From an uncultured Clostridia bacterium (GTDB taxonomy: Bacteria > Bacillota > Clostridia > UBA1381): 43,593 nt of DNA. Shown here in pieces: positions 1 through 7,258 of this stretch. The stretch covers positions 1 to 43,593 of the forward strand of contig CANQDD010000018.1 of NCBI GenBank assembly GCA_947591315.1, read 5' to 3'. The notes beneath the pieces were generated by a model. It saw only the letters and a program-made list of their open reading frames with translations, searched no databases and had not been told where the DNA came from. A program made the position numbers and the translations under genes. Each line of letters starts with the position of its first letter. The first letter of the stretch is position 1.

Positions 1-605
1 GAGACGGCTACACATTCAAGGGTTGGAACACAAAATCTGACGGTACGGGTGAAAATTACGCTCCGAACGGCAGCATAGATATAGAAGAAGATACTACGCT
101 GCACGCCGTTTGGGAGAAAATCCCTGATCCGACGTACTCCCTCACATACGATAAGAATACCGAGGACGATGTTTCAAACATGCCCGAAAAAGCTGAAAAT
201 CTGTCAAAGGGTTCAACGGATATTTCAGATAAAACTCCGTCAAGAGACGGCTACACATTCAAGGGTTGGAACACAAAATCTGACGGTACGGGTGAAAATT
301 ACGCTCCGAACGGCAGCATAAATATTGAAGAAGATACTACGCTGTACGCGGTTTGGGAGAAAATCCCTGATCCGACATACTCCCTCACATACGACAAAAA
401 TACCGAGGACGATGTTTCAAACATGCCCGATAAGGCTGAAAATCTGCCAAAGGGTTCAACGGACATTTCAGATAAAACTCCGAAGAGAGACGGCTACACA
501 TTCAATGGTTGGAACACGAAGTCGGACGGTACGGGTGAAAATTACGCTCCGAACGGCAGTATAAATATTGAAGGAGACACTATACTCTACGCCATATGGG
601 AGGAA
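1..605 (+). repeat. 243-bp in-frame tandem repeat encoding InlB units
   Basis: The word GAGACGGCTACACATTCAA starts at 1, 244 and 487, an exact period of 243 bp (81 codons). The first two copies differ at only a few bases and the third slightly more, ending near 605. The array may continue beyond the left edge. Near-identity at DNA level, not only protein level, indicates recent duplication or ongoing homogenisation, so copy number may vary between strains. Confidence 0.93.
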
Positions 606-1670
606 AACGCTCAAACCCCGACAGCTTCTCCCTCTCCTTCCCCGTCTCCCGCGTCAAGTTCGAGAGGAAGCGGAAGCTCCAGGAGCAGAACGTACACCCT
701 GACCTACGAGACAAACGGCGGAGATAAAATCGCAAACGAAACGTATTCACCGAACACGAAAGTGGATTTGAATAAAACCCCCACACGCGACGGCTATACG
801 TTCGACGGCTGGTATTCGGACACAAAGCTCACAAAGCAGGTAACGTCCGTTCAAATGACGGGCAACAAGACGGTTTACGCGAAGTGGACGGAAGCACCGG
901 CCGCAACACCCGAACCGAGCGCGTCTCCCGAACCTGCCGAGCCTTCCAAATCCGATACCGACAACCCGTCGGCAACGCACGAGCCGAAGGTTCCCGATAT
1001 GCTCAACGGCGACGATCATTTCGCGTACGTTGTGGGTTATCCCGACGGCAATGTGCGTCCCACCAGAAATATAACGAGAGCCGAGGTTGCCGCGATTTTC
1101 TGCCGTCTGCTGAAGGAAAAGGTTCTTGACGAAAACATCAGGCATGAAAGCAGCTTCACCGACTTCCCGACCACCGCATGGTATAACACATATGTGGCGA
1201 CAATGGAAAACATCGGCATTATAAAAGGACGCGCCGTCGGACAATTCGCGCCCGACGCGCCGATTACACGCGCGGAGTTCGCGGCTGTTTGCGCGCGCTT
1301 CGACACGTCCGAGCTTACGACGGAAACGACCTTTAATGACATAGCCGGTCACTGGGCTGAAAACGATATTAAACGCGCCGCCGCGCTCGGTTGGATATCG
1401 GGTTACGGCGACGGAACGTTCCAGCCGAATAAGGACATTACGCGCGCGGAAGCTATGACGATGATAAACAGAGTTCTTTTGAGAATACCGGAAACACCCG
1501 CGGACTTGCTCGACGACATGATTAAGTGGCCCGACAACACGGAAAAGGAATGGTACTACCTCCCCGTACAGGAAGCCACAAACACGCATGACGCGCAAAG
1601 ACGCGGAAGCTCAAACGAAAAATGGCTGAACATGCTTCCCGAACCGGATTGGAGCAGGTTCGCAAATTAA
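1..1670 (+). CDS. InlB-repeat / SLH-domain surface protein (5' end outside window)
   Basis: The reading frame is open from the left edge (first full codon at base 3) to TAA at 1668-1670, so the start and export signal lie outside the window. The visible part opens with three near-identical InlB B-type (Listeria-Bacteroides) repeats containing DGYTFKGWNTKSDGTG and ending in LYAVWE. A Pro-Ser-rich linker (about 600-680) and a fourth, diverged repeat (about 690-890; DGYTFDGWYSDTKLTKQV) follow. After another Pro/Ser/Glu linker come three SLH modules (about 1000-1500) with the typical ITRAEFAA and ITRAEAM signatures, which in this family bind pyruvylated secondary cell-wall polymer. The protein is therefore inferred to be extracellular and anchored to the wall. 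The third SLH module is followed by an unusual tail of about 45 residues. The ligand of the InlB repeats is unknown. A strong hairpin terminator follows. Confidence 0.9.
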   Translation, partial: DGYTFKGWNTKSDGTGENYAPNGSIDIEEDTTLHAVWEKIPDPTYSLTYDKNTEDDVSNMPEKAENLSKGSTDISDKTPSRDGYTFKGWNTKSDGTGENYAPNGSINIEEDTTLYAVWEKIPDPTYSLTYDKNTEDDVSNMPDKAENLPKGSTDISDKTPKRDGYTFNGWNTKSDGTGENYAPNGSINIEGDTILYAIWEENAQTPTASPSPSPSPASSSRGSGSSRSRTYTLTYETNGGDKIANETYSPNTKVDLNKTPTRDGYTFDGWYSDTKLTKQVTSVQMTGNKTVYAKWTEAPAATPEPSASPEPAEPSKSDTDNPSATHEPKVPDMLNGDDHFAYVVGYPDGNVRPTRNITRAEVAAIFCRLLKEKVLDENIRHESSFTDFPTTAWYNTYVATMENIGIIKGRAVGQFAPDAPITRAEFAAVCARFDTSELTTETTFNDIAGHWAENDIKRAAALGWISGYGDGTFQPNKDITRAEAMTMINRVLLRIPETPADLLDDMIKWPDNTEKEWYYLPVQEATNTHDAQRRGSSNEKWLNMLPEPDWSRFAN

Positions 1671-1732
1671 CCAAAACAGCCGGAATACGCACGCGATGGC
1701 ATGACATCATATTTTATAAAAAATTTATCAGC

Positions 1733-1772
1733 AAAACAGGTACAGTCGTTATAATCTGACTGTACCTGTTTT
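1733..1772 (+). terminator. Intrinsic terminator, probably bidirectional
   Basis: A perfect 15-bp inverted repeat, AAAACAGGTACAGTC at 1733-1747 and its complement at 1758-1772, encloses a 10-nt loop. It starts 63 nt after the SLH gene stop. Its A/T ends supply a T run on either strand, so it can also end the convergent minus-strand BspA gene. Confidence 0.85.
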
Positions 1773-1853
1773 AATTTGTATATGAATATAATCTGATTAA
1801 CCTTGCTCCATATTATAGGACTGCCGTTCCTCAAAACAAATCTTCGGAGCAAG

Positions 1854-4517
1854 TTATTCTACCAGCGAAAATTCCTCCGCGTGTTCAATGATTGACTGCA
1901 TAAAGTCAGACCATACAAACACCTTTGCCGTTACGCCGTTTTCCTGCTTATCCACAGAAACACTTGTGCTGCCCGTCATTTCAAGCGGTACGCGGTCAAG
2001 CGCGATTAGTGCGCCGTTCGCATCATAAATCGCTGCATAGACAAAGCAGTTTTCATACGCTGTTTCCGGCGTAACAGTAAACGTATATGCAATGTCAGTT
2101 TCTTCCTTTGTGATTTCCGCGGTCGTTACGGGGATCGGTGTCGGCGCAGGAGTGGGTGTCGGCGTTGGAGTTGTACCACTATAATGAATATTGGATTTTG
2201 TCAGCTGCTCGTTGCCATAGTCGATTTTTATATTTCCAAAATCCGCATCCGATCCCGAATAATATGTGTCCGTCAGACTGCCGCAGCCATAGAACGCGTA
2301 GCTTTTAATTGCCGTAACACTTTTTGGGATTGTGACATTCTTCAATTTGCTGCAGTTATAGAATGTGTTGCTTTCAATCGCTGTAACGCCGTCCGGTATT
2401 ACTATATCGGTCAAGCTGCTGCAGCCGTAGAACGCGCGCTCGCCGATTGAAGTCACGCTTTCGGGAATAGTCACGCTTGTGAGCTTCGCGCGGTTTGCGA
2501 ACGCGCTCGCGTTTATGGTGGTAACAGGCTTGCCGTCTATCTCTTTCGGAATATTGATTTTTGTTGCGTTTTCGTAGCAGTTTGTGATTGTCACTGTGTT
2601 ATCTTCATTTACTGTGTATGTAAGATAGTCTAAGTCGGTCAGCGTTGTATTCGATAATGATGAATTAAATACAATATTAGCATTTTTAAGGTTTTCGTTT
2701 TCTGTGCCAATATATATTTCATTCCAATCGGTTTCGCTGCCGCCGTATTCCACAGTAGACAGGCTTGTGCAATCCTTAAACGCCGCCTTTTCAATTTCCG
2801 TTACGCTTTTGGGGATAATTATTCTTTTCAAATTGGCGCAATCTGTAAATGCGTTCGTGTCAATGCTCTTTACATTATCACCTAATACGATAAGTATGAT
2901 ATTATTGTAATAGTTGTAGTAACTATCATCACATTCAAATACATTTGACAACACCTTTAGCGCATTGTAATTAACGATTGACAAACTTTTACAACTGTTA
3001 AACGCAAAAGTACCAATACTTTCTACGCTGTCAGGTATTGTAATACTTGTCAAGCCATTACAGCCAAGAAACGCATATTGACTTATACTTTTTACACCAT
3101 TAGGAATTACCAGTTCTGTAGTCAATACATCATTTACATACAGATTTTTAGCATAATAAAACGGATTGGATGTTATTTTGTCATTTATAAATCCAAAATC
3201 AATTTCACACCATTTTGCTATATCCGTTATGTAGACATTTTTCAGGTTTTCACAGTCTTCAAACGCACCATATTCAATGGTTGTTATGCTGTCGGGTATT
3301 GTAATGCTTGTCAAACCGCTACAGTCAGAAAACGCATAATCGCCAATGCTTGTTACACTGTCCGGTATCGTAACGCTTGTCAAGCTGCTGCAGTGGGAAA
3401 ACGCATCCATGCCAATTCTTATTACACTGTCAGGAATTGTAATGTTTGTCAAGCCGTTGCAGCCGAAAAAAGCAAGACTGCCAATGCTTGTTACGCCTTG
3501 TTCTATTACAACCTTTGCTATGCTTGAATGGCTGTTGTACCATGGGGCATCAGACAAATCAGAAAAATCATGAGAATAATCCTTCATATCCCCTTCACCG
3601 CTTATGGTCATCGCACCCTCATCGTCGCAAAACCACGCGACACTATTTCCGCATTTTCCCCAGTTTATGGCAGTTAAATCACTACAATGCAGAATACTGT
3701 TTGATGAATCACTTGTGCCATTTAAAATAGTTATAAATTTTCTATAACTATCTTTGTAATACACATTACATTGAGAGCAACCGGAAAACGCACTTTCGCC
3801 AATACTTGTTACACTGTCGGGTATAATAAAATTTGTCAAACCAGCACAGTTGTAAAACGCATAACCGCCAATGCTTGTTATGTTGTCAGGTATTTCAACA
3901 CTTTTTATTCCGTCACAGCCGTCAAACGCGCAGTATGGGATTTTTGTCACACCGGCGGGAATTTTTACCGTTCCAGTCACGCGCTTACCGTTAAGATACA
4001 ATTTATCGGCATAATACATTGGATTTGCATATTCGTCACCAAAGTCTATATTTAAATATGCTTCAAGGTCTGATATATATACGCTGTCTAAACTGCTACA
4101 GCTGAGAAACGCATGTTCACCAATGCTTGTTACGCTGTTGGGTATTGTAACACTTGCCAGTCCGCTGCAGCCGTAAAATGCCCTATTGCCAATACTTGTC
4201 ACGCTTTCAGGTATTATCACGCTTGTCAAACTGCTGCAGTCCTCAAACGCATTGTTGCCAATGCTTGTTACACCTTGTTCTATTACAACCTTTGTTATGC
4301 TTGAACGACTGTTGTACCACGGTGCACCATAATTATAATAATCCTCCATATCCCCTTCACCGCTTATTGTGAGCGTGCCTTCATCGTCAAGCGTCCATGT
4401 CACATTATCGCCGTTCGCGCCGCAGTTGCCGCTTGTTGCCGCACTTGCAATAACAGGCACTGCCAAAGAGAATACAGCTATAACAAATATTATTGATAAT
4501 TTCTTTATGTACCTCAT
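1854..4517 (-). CDS. BspA-like leucine-rich-repeat secreted surface protein
   Basis: The 887-aa product has a clear signal peptide (residues 1-27, ending VIASAA). Many LRR_5/BspA-type repeats follow, with the core pattern VTIPDSVTSIGxxAFxxCSSL, filling most of residues 60-780. Members of this family typically act as adhesins or host- and polymer-binding surface proteins. The N-terminal cap (motif TISGEGDM, then APWYNS) occurs twice, near residues 45-65 and again near 305-330, so a module of about 260 residues has been duplicated. A Thr-Pro linker near residue 790 precedes a C-terminal domain of about 85 residues ending VFVWSDFMQSI. There is no SLH, LPXTG or other recognisable anchor. The start ATG at 4517 has a GGGGG ribosome site 8 nt upstream. 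The gene lies 15 nt after the unknown 244-aa gene and is probably cotranscribed from the promoter at 5292-5320. Confidence 0.9.
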   Translation of the reverse strand: MRYIKKLSIIFVIAVFSLAVPVIASAATSGNCGANGDNVTWTLDDEGTLTISGEGDMEDYYNYGAPWYNSRSSITKVVIEQGVTSIGNNAFEDCSSLTSVIIPESVTSIGNRAFYGCSGLASVTIPNSVTSIGEHAFLSCSSLDSVYISDLEAYLNIDFGDEYANPMYYADKLYLNGKRVTGTVKIPAGVTKIPYCAFDGCDGIKSVEIPDNITSIGGYAFYNCAGLTNFIIPDSVTSIGESAFSGCSQCNVYYKDSYRKFITILNGTSDSSNSILHCSDLTAINWGKCGNSVAWFCDDEGAMTISGEGDMKDYSHDFSDLSDAPWYNSHSSIAKVVIEQGVTSIGSLAFFGCNGLTNITIPDSVIRIGMDAFSHCSSLTSVTIPDSVTSIGDYAFSDCSGLTSITIPDSITTIEYGAFEDCENLKNVYITDIAKWCEIDFGFINDKITSNPFYYAKNLYVNDVLTTELVIPNGVKSISQYAFLGCNGLTSITIPDSVESIGTFAFNSCKSLSIVNYNALKVLSNVFECDDSYYNYYNNIILIVLGDNVKSIDTNAFTDCANLKRIIIPKSVTEIEKAAFKDCTSLSTVEYGGSETDWNEIYIGTENENLKNANIVFNSSLSNTTLTDLDYLTYTVNEDNTVTITNCYENATKINIPKEIDGKPVTTINASAFANRAKLTSVTIPESVTSIGERAFYGCSSLTDIVIPDGVTAIESNTFYNCSKLKNVTIPKSVTAIKSYAFYGCGSLTDTYYSGSDADFGNIKIDYGNEQLTKSNIHYSGTTPTPTPTPAPTPIPVTTAEITKEETDIAYTFTVTPETAYENCFVYAAIYDANGALIALDRVPLEMTGSTSVSVDKQENGVTAKVFVWSDFMQSIIEHAEEFSLVE

Positions 4518-4532
4518 CTCAAATACCCCCTA

Positions 4533-5267
4533 TTATGAACATACTTTTTTTATTGTGTTTATTCCCGTTTTGAAAAGTTCCTTGCCTATGTTTCCGAACG
4601 GCAGACAGTTTGCCAGCCCATCCGCCAGTTCATTCAAAGCTGTTTTTGCCAACTCTAAAGTGCCTTGTTTATATGCGCCTTCTTTAAACAATTTAATTAT
4701 TTCTTTTTCTTCTGCCGATTTGAATTTTTTTTCGAGAGCTTTTAGGCTGCCGTTATTATCATTTATATTTTCATCATCGATAGATTTACATAAATTGATA
4801 AAAGTATCAAGATTGCATTGAAATAATTTTGAATTAAGCTGATATTCGTCATACCAGCCGTGTATTTCAACAAAATGACGTAAATCCTTTATAACATTGA
4901 CATCCGGTATGCTGAATTTTATTAAATTCGTTTTTTCATCAAAGGTTGCGTTATTCATGTATTTTACTATGCTGTCCTTCCATGAATAATCAGCCATCGG
5001 GTATTTTAACTGCTGCCGTTCCTTAAAGCTTCTGACTCTTGAAATAGTCAGACCCAATTCCTGCCCGATAGAATAATCATCGGTCATATTATCATCATTC
5101 GCATTTCTCAATTTGTTTTCATAATATAACGAAAACAAATAGGTTTCAAAATCTGATTTTGATACCGAGCCGAAATTTTTGTCGAAGTAATTTTTGTCCA
5201 ACCATTCAAAGAATTTGTTTTTTTCTTCTGTTGAGAAATCCACCGTTTCCCCCTCCTCGTTTTTCAA
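4533..5267 (-). CDS. Unknown 244-aa protein, first gene of the BspA operon
   Basis: I do not recognise the family. The product has no signal peptide or clear membrane span and is rich in Lys, Asn, Asp and Glu. A stretch near residues 65-92 (YSIGQELGLTISRVRSFKER) looks like a helix-turn-helix, so DNA binding is possible. The last 70 residues are predicted helical, with a charged segment (KKFKSAEEKEIIKLFKEG) and then a more hydrophobic one (LADGLANCLPFGNIG). The start is supported by a GGAGGGGG-like site just upstream (complement of 5248-5256 region to 5268 is C-rich). It is divergent from a small XRE repressor, with which it shares an operator region, and is followed 15 nt later by the BspA-like gene. 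Base composition is clearly AT-richer than the genes beyond 5800, which suggests acquisition by transfer. A role as a regulator, toxin or defence component is speculation. Confidence 0.75.
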   Translation of the reverse strand: MKNEEGETVDFSTEEKNKFFEWLDKNYFDKNFGSVSKSDFETYLFSLYYENKLRNANDDNMTDDYSIGQELGLTISRVRSFKERQQLKYPMADYSWKDSIVKYMNNATFDEKTNLIKFSIPDVNVIKDLRHFVEIHGWYDEYQLNSKLFQCNLDTFINLCKSIDDENINDNNGSLKALEKKFKSAEEKEIIKLFKEGAYKQGTLELAKTALNELADGLANCLPFGNIGKELFKTGINTIKKVCS

Positions 5268-5291
5268 GATTCAAACTCTCATTATACATTA

Positions 5292-5320
5292 ATTATAATC
5301 TCGTTTTACGAGAATGTCAA
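5292..5320 (-). promoter_or_regulatory. Perfect consensus sigma-A promoter for the 244-aa/BspA operon
   Basis: On the minus strand TTGACA (5315-5320) and TATAAT (5292-5297) are separated by exactly 17 nt. The spacer contains the palindrome TCTCGTTTTACGAGA (5299-5313), so repressor binding there would block RNA polymerase. Confidence 0.8.
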
Positions 5321-5373
5321 TGAAATTTTAATGTTTTACAAGATTTTTTGGTAGTTTATCACGTTTTACATTA
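5299..5373. promoter_or_regulatory. Three operator-like boxes at 30-bp spacing
   Basis: GTTTTAC occurs at 5303, 5333 and 5363, exactly 30 bp apart. Box 1 extends to the palindrome TCTCGT-TTT-ACGAGA (5299-5313), box 2 reads GTTTTACAAGA and box 3 GTTTTACATTA. Box 1 is inside the minus-strand promoter spacer, box 2 is just upstream of the XRE -35 element and box 3 is inside the XRE promoter spacer. This is the arrangement expected for a repressor that controls both directions; binding by the adjacent XRE protein is inference. Confidence 0.65.
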
Positions 5374-5377
5374 CAAT
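5348..5377 (+). promoter_or_regulatory. Probable promoter of the XRE gene
   Basis: TTGGTA (5348-5353) and TACAAT (5372-5377) are separated by 18 nt, with the third operator-like box in the spacer. The ribosome site AGAGAGGTGA follows at 5381-5390. Confidence 0.5.
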
Positions 5378-5395
5378 ATAAGAGAGGTGATTTAT

Positions 5396-5707
5396 ATGAG
5401 TTTCGGAGAAAGATTAAGAAGTCTGCGCGAGGACAATGACGAGAAGCAAAGAGATATAGCAAAATTGCTGTTTGTGTCCGCAAATATGATCAGTGCATAC
5501 GAATTGGGCAAGCATTTTCCGAAAAACGAAAAATCATTGATTACCCTTGCGGAGCATTTCAACGTAAGTCTTGATTATTTACTGGGATATTCCGATATTC
5601 CAAAACACGGGGATGTAAAAATTATTGACGTTACGGGATTGAATAACGATGATATAAACGCTGTCATAACGATTGTGAACAGCTTAAAAAAGAATAAACA
5701 AAATTAG
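5396..5707 (+). CDS. XRE/Cro-CI family transcriptional repressor
   Basis: The 103-aa protein has an N-terminal HTH_3 domain (residues 3-66: FGERLRSLREDN, then QRDIAKLLFVSANMISAYE) ending in the usual LDYLLGYSD segment. The remaining 35 residues form a short acidic and helical tail, probably for dimerisation. I start it at ATG 5396 because AGAGAGGTGA sits 5 nt upstream; an in-frame extension to 5348 would run through the promoter. It is divergent from the 244-aa/BspA operon. The three GTTTTAC boxes in the intergenic region suggest that it represses both itself and that operon. Small regulators of this type commonly control mobile or phase-variable cargo, but no integrase or phage gene is present here. 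Confidence 0.88.
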   Translation: MSFGERLRSLREDNDEKQRDIAKLLFVSANMISAYELGKHFPKNEKSLITLAEHFNVSLDYLLGYSDIPKHGDVKIIDVTGLNNDDINAVITIVNSLKKNKQN

Positions 5708-5744
5708 GAGTGTGCCGTGTGCTGAAAAGTGCGGATATTTGAGA

Positions 5745-5774
5745 ATGATAAATGATGATTACTTTTTTTATCAT
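5745..5774. terminator. Weak AT-rich hairpin between convergent genes
   Basis: ATGATAAA (5745-5752) pairs with TTTATCAT (5767-5774) across a 14-nt loop that includes a T run. It lies between the convergent XRE and YesN-type genes. The stem is short and AT-only except for two pairs, so this is tentative. Confidence 0.3.
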
Positions 5775-5797
5775 GATTTTATCTGACTTCCATTATT

Positions 5798-7258
5798 TTA
5801 CACCTTTTCCTTGTTAAATTCGGTCGGCCATATTCCGGTCTCACGCTTGAAGGTTTTTGAAAAATAATATGATTCCTTAAAGCCGACCATATTTGCCACT
5901 TCTTTTATTTTCATATTGGGATTTTCGGTTATGATTTTCTTTGCCAGCTCTATCCTGTGGCGCGTCATATATTCATTTGGAGACACGCCTTTCTGACGTT
6001 TGAAAATACGGCTTATGTAACTCGGAACAAAACCGAACTCGCGCGATAACACCTCGCTCGTGACTTCCTTGTTATAGTTTTTGACAAGATATTCCTCGAT
6101 ATCATCGGCAAGCTGAACGTAACGGTCGGGATTTTTCGTGTCGCGGCGAAGCGTCATAAGTATAGACACTATATCGTCAAGGAAGCCCGCGTAAGAGGTG
6201 AAGCTTGCGAGAGCGTTTACAAATTCATGCTTTACGCTTGTGTTTTTGCGTTGTATGCTTTTTGGGTAATTGAGCACATAGGTGTCGAGCACGACATTTA
6301 AAAAGCCGTTTACGTCCTCCTGCGTGTAACCGGAGTTTTTCATGACGTCCAATATATTCGAGAATTGCGTCCTTACCTCGTTCATATCGCCGTTTTTGAT
6401 AGTTGTCGTCAGCGCTTCGATGTCGCGCTTTGAGTACGGCTGCTCGATATTTTCATACGGTTCGGGCGATTCGCCGCAGCATATAAGCTGCGATTTGTCG
6501 AGAATCAGCGATTTTATAAGCTGCTCTCTGAGACGCGCCAGACATTTTCCGGCATCTTTGAGACGTATGCCCTTCATATAAATAATTGTCACAGGCAGCT
6601 CGCGGTTCCTGAAGGTTTCATAAAGTCTTGCAACTATTTCCTCCTGACGCTCTGTACTGTCGCTTTCTACCACGACATACCTCTCGGACGGGACGTTTGA
6701 ATTAAAGAATATATATCCCTCGCTTTTATCGAGCGTTCTGTCCATAAAGTTTTCCATTCGCTCATCTGTCCAAAAATTTTCGCCGGGCAGCATGACCTCG
6801 GAGCCGTACAGGAGGTACGCTCCGGCGCAGGCAAGTATCACCGCGGTGCTGCGCTCGTCATTGTCCGCCTCGGATATTTCCTTTTTGCTCATTTCAATTT
6901 TTATCCGGTCGGTGACCTCGCGGACCTTGTCGCGCGATACGGGCTTCAAAAGATAGTCGAAAACCTTGTACTCAAGAGCCTTGCGCGCGTATTCAAAATC
7001 GGAATAGCCGCTTAAAATTATGACCTTAGTTTCCGGCTTGTTCTCGTATATCCAGCCGGCAAGCTCAATTCCCGTAACAATAGGCATTTTAATATCGGTC
7101 ACGACAACGTCGAAATCCTCCTTTTCGAGGACTTCAATAGCGCTCTGACCGTTAATGCAGCATTTTTCAACGGCGAAGTCCGGATCCGCCGCTTCTATAT
7201 TCGCCTTTACCATACGCATAATAGGCGGCTCGTCCTCTACGACCATTACCTTAAACAT
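5798..7258 (-). CDS. YesN-type response regulator (REC + AraC HTH)
   Basis: The 486-aa protein has an N-terminal receiver domain with the acidic pair E8/D9, phospho-acceptor D55 (VVVTDIKMP), S83 and K105 (YLLKPVS). A middle region of about 250 residues of unclear fold follows. The last 100 residues form an AraC-type double helix-turn-helix (TSEVLSREFGFVPSYISRIF, then KIKEVANMVGFKESYYFSKT). Such regulators are phosphorylated by YesM-type kinases and activate carbohydrate transport and degradation genes. I choose ATG 7258 because AAGGAG (7266-7271) is 7 nt upstream and the gene then overlaps the kinase stop by 8 nt; the earlier in-frame codon at 7282 lies too deep in the kinase gene. The kinase and the sugar transporter next to it point to control of the transporter operon, and possibly of the lyase at 27727. 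Confidence 0.93.
   Translation of the reverse strand: MFKVMVVEDEPPIMRMVKANIEAADPDFAVEKCCINGQSAIEVLEKEDFDVVVTDIKMPIVTGIELAGWIYENKPETKVIILSGYSDFEYARKALEYKVFDYLLKPVSRDKVREVTDRIKIEMSKKEISEADNDERSTAVILACAGAYLLYGSEVMLPGENFWTDERMENFMDRTLDKSEGYIFFNSNVPSERYVVVESDSTERQEEIVARLYETFRNRELPVTIIYMKGIRLKDAGKCLARLREQLIKSLILDKSQLICCGESPEPYENIEQPYSKRDIEALTTTIKNGDMNEVRTQFSNILDVMKNSGYTQEDVNGFLNVVLDTYVLNYPKSIQRKNTSVKHEFVNALASFTSYAGFLDDIVSILMTLRRDTKNPDRYVQLADDIEEYLVKNYNKEVTSEVLSREFGFVPSYISRIFKRQKGVSPNEYMTRHRIELAKKIITENPNMKIKEVANMVGFKESYYFSKTFKRETGIWPTEFNKEKV

Noticed and set aside
1-605. Direct repeats that might suggest a CRISPR array
   Set aside because: The 243-bp units are continuous, in frame and encode a known surface repeat; there are no short repeats with unique spacers.
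747-1598. 283-aa open frame on the minus strand opposite the SLH gene
   Set aside because: It is Arg- and Val-rich, has no ribosome site or domain and lies fully opposite a gene with clear InlB and SLH domains.
4533-5707. Prophage or integrative element remnant
   Set aside because: Apart from the XRE repressor there is no integrase, excisionase, structural gene, att-like repeat or tRNA, so only possible transfer is reported.
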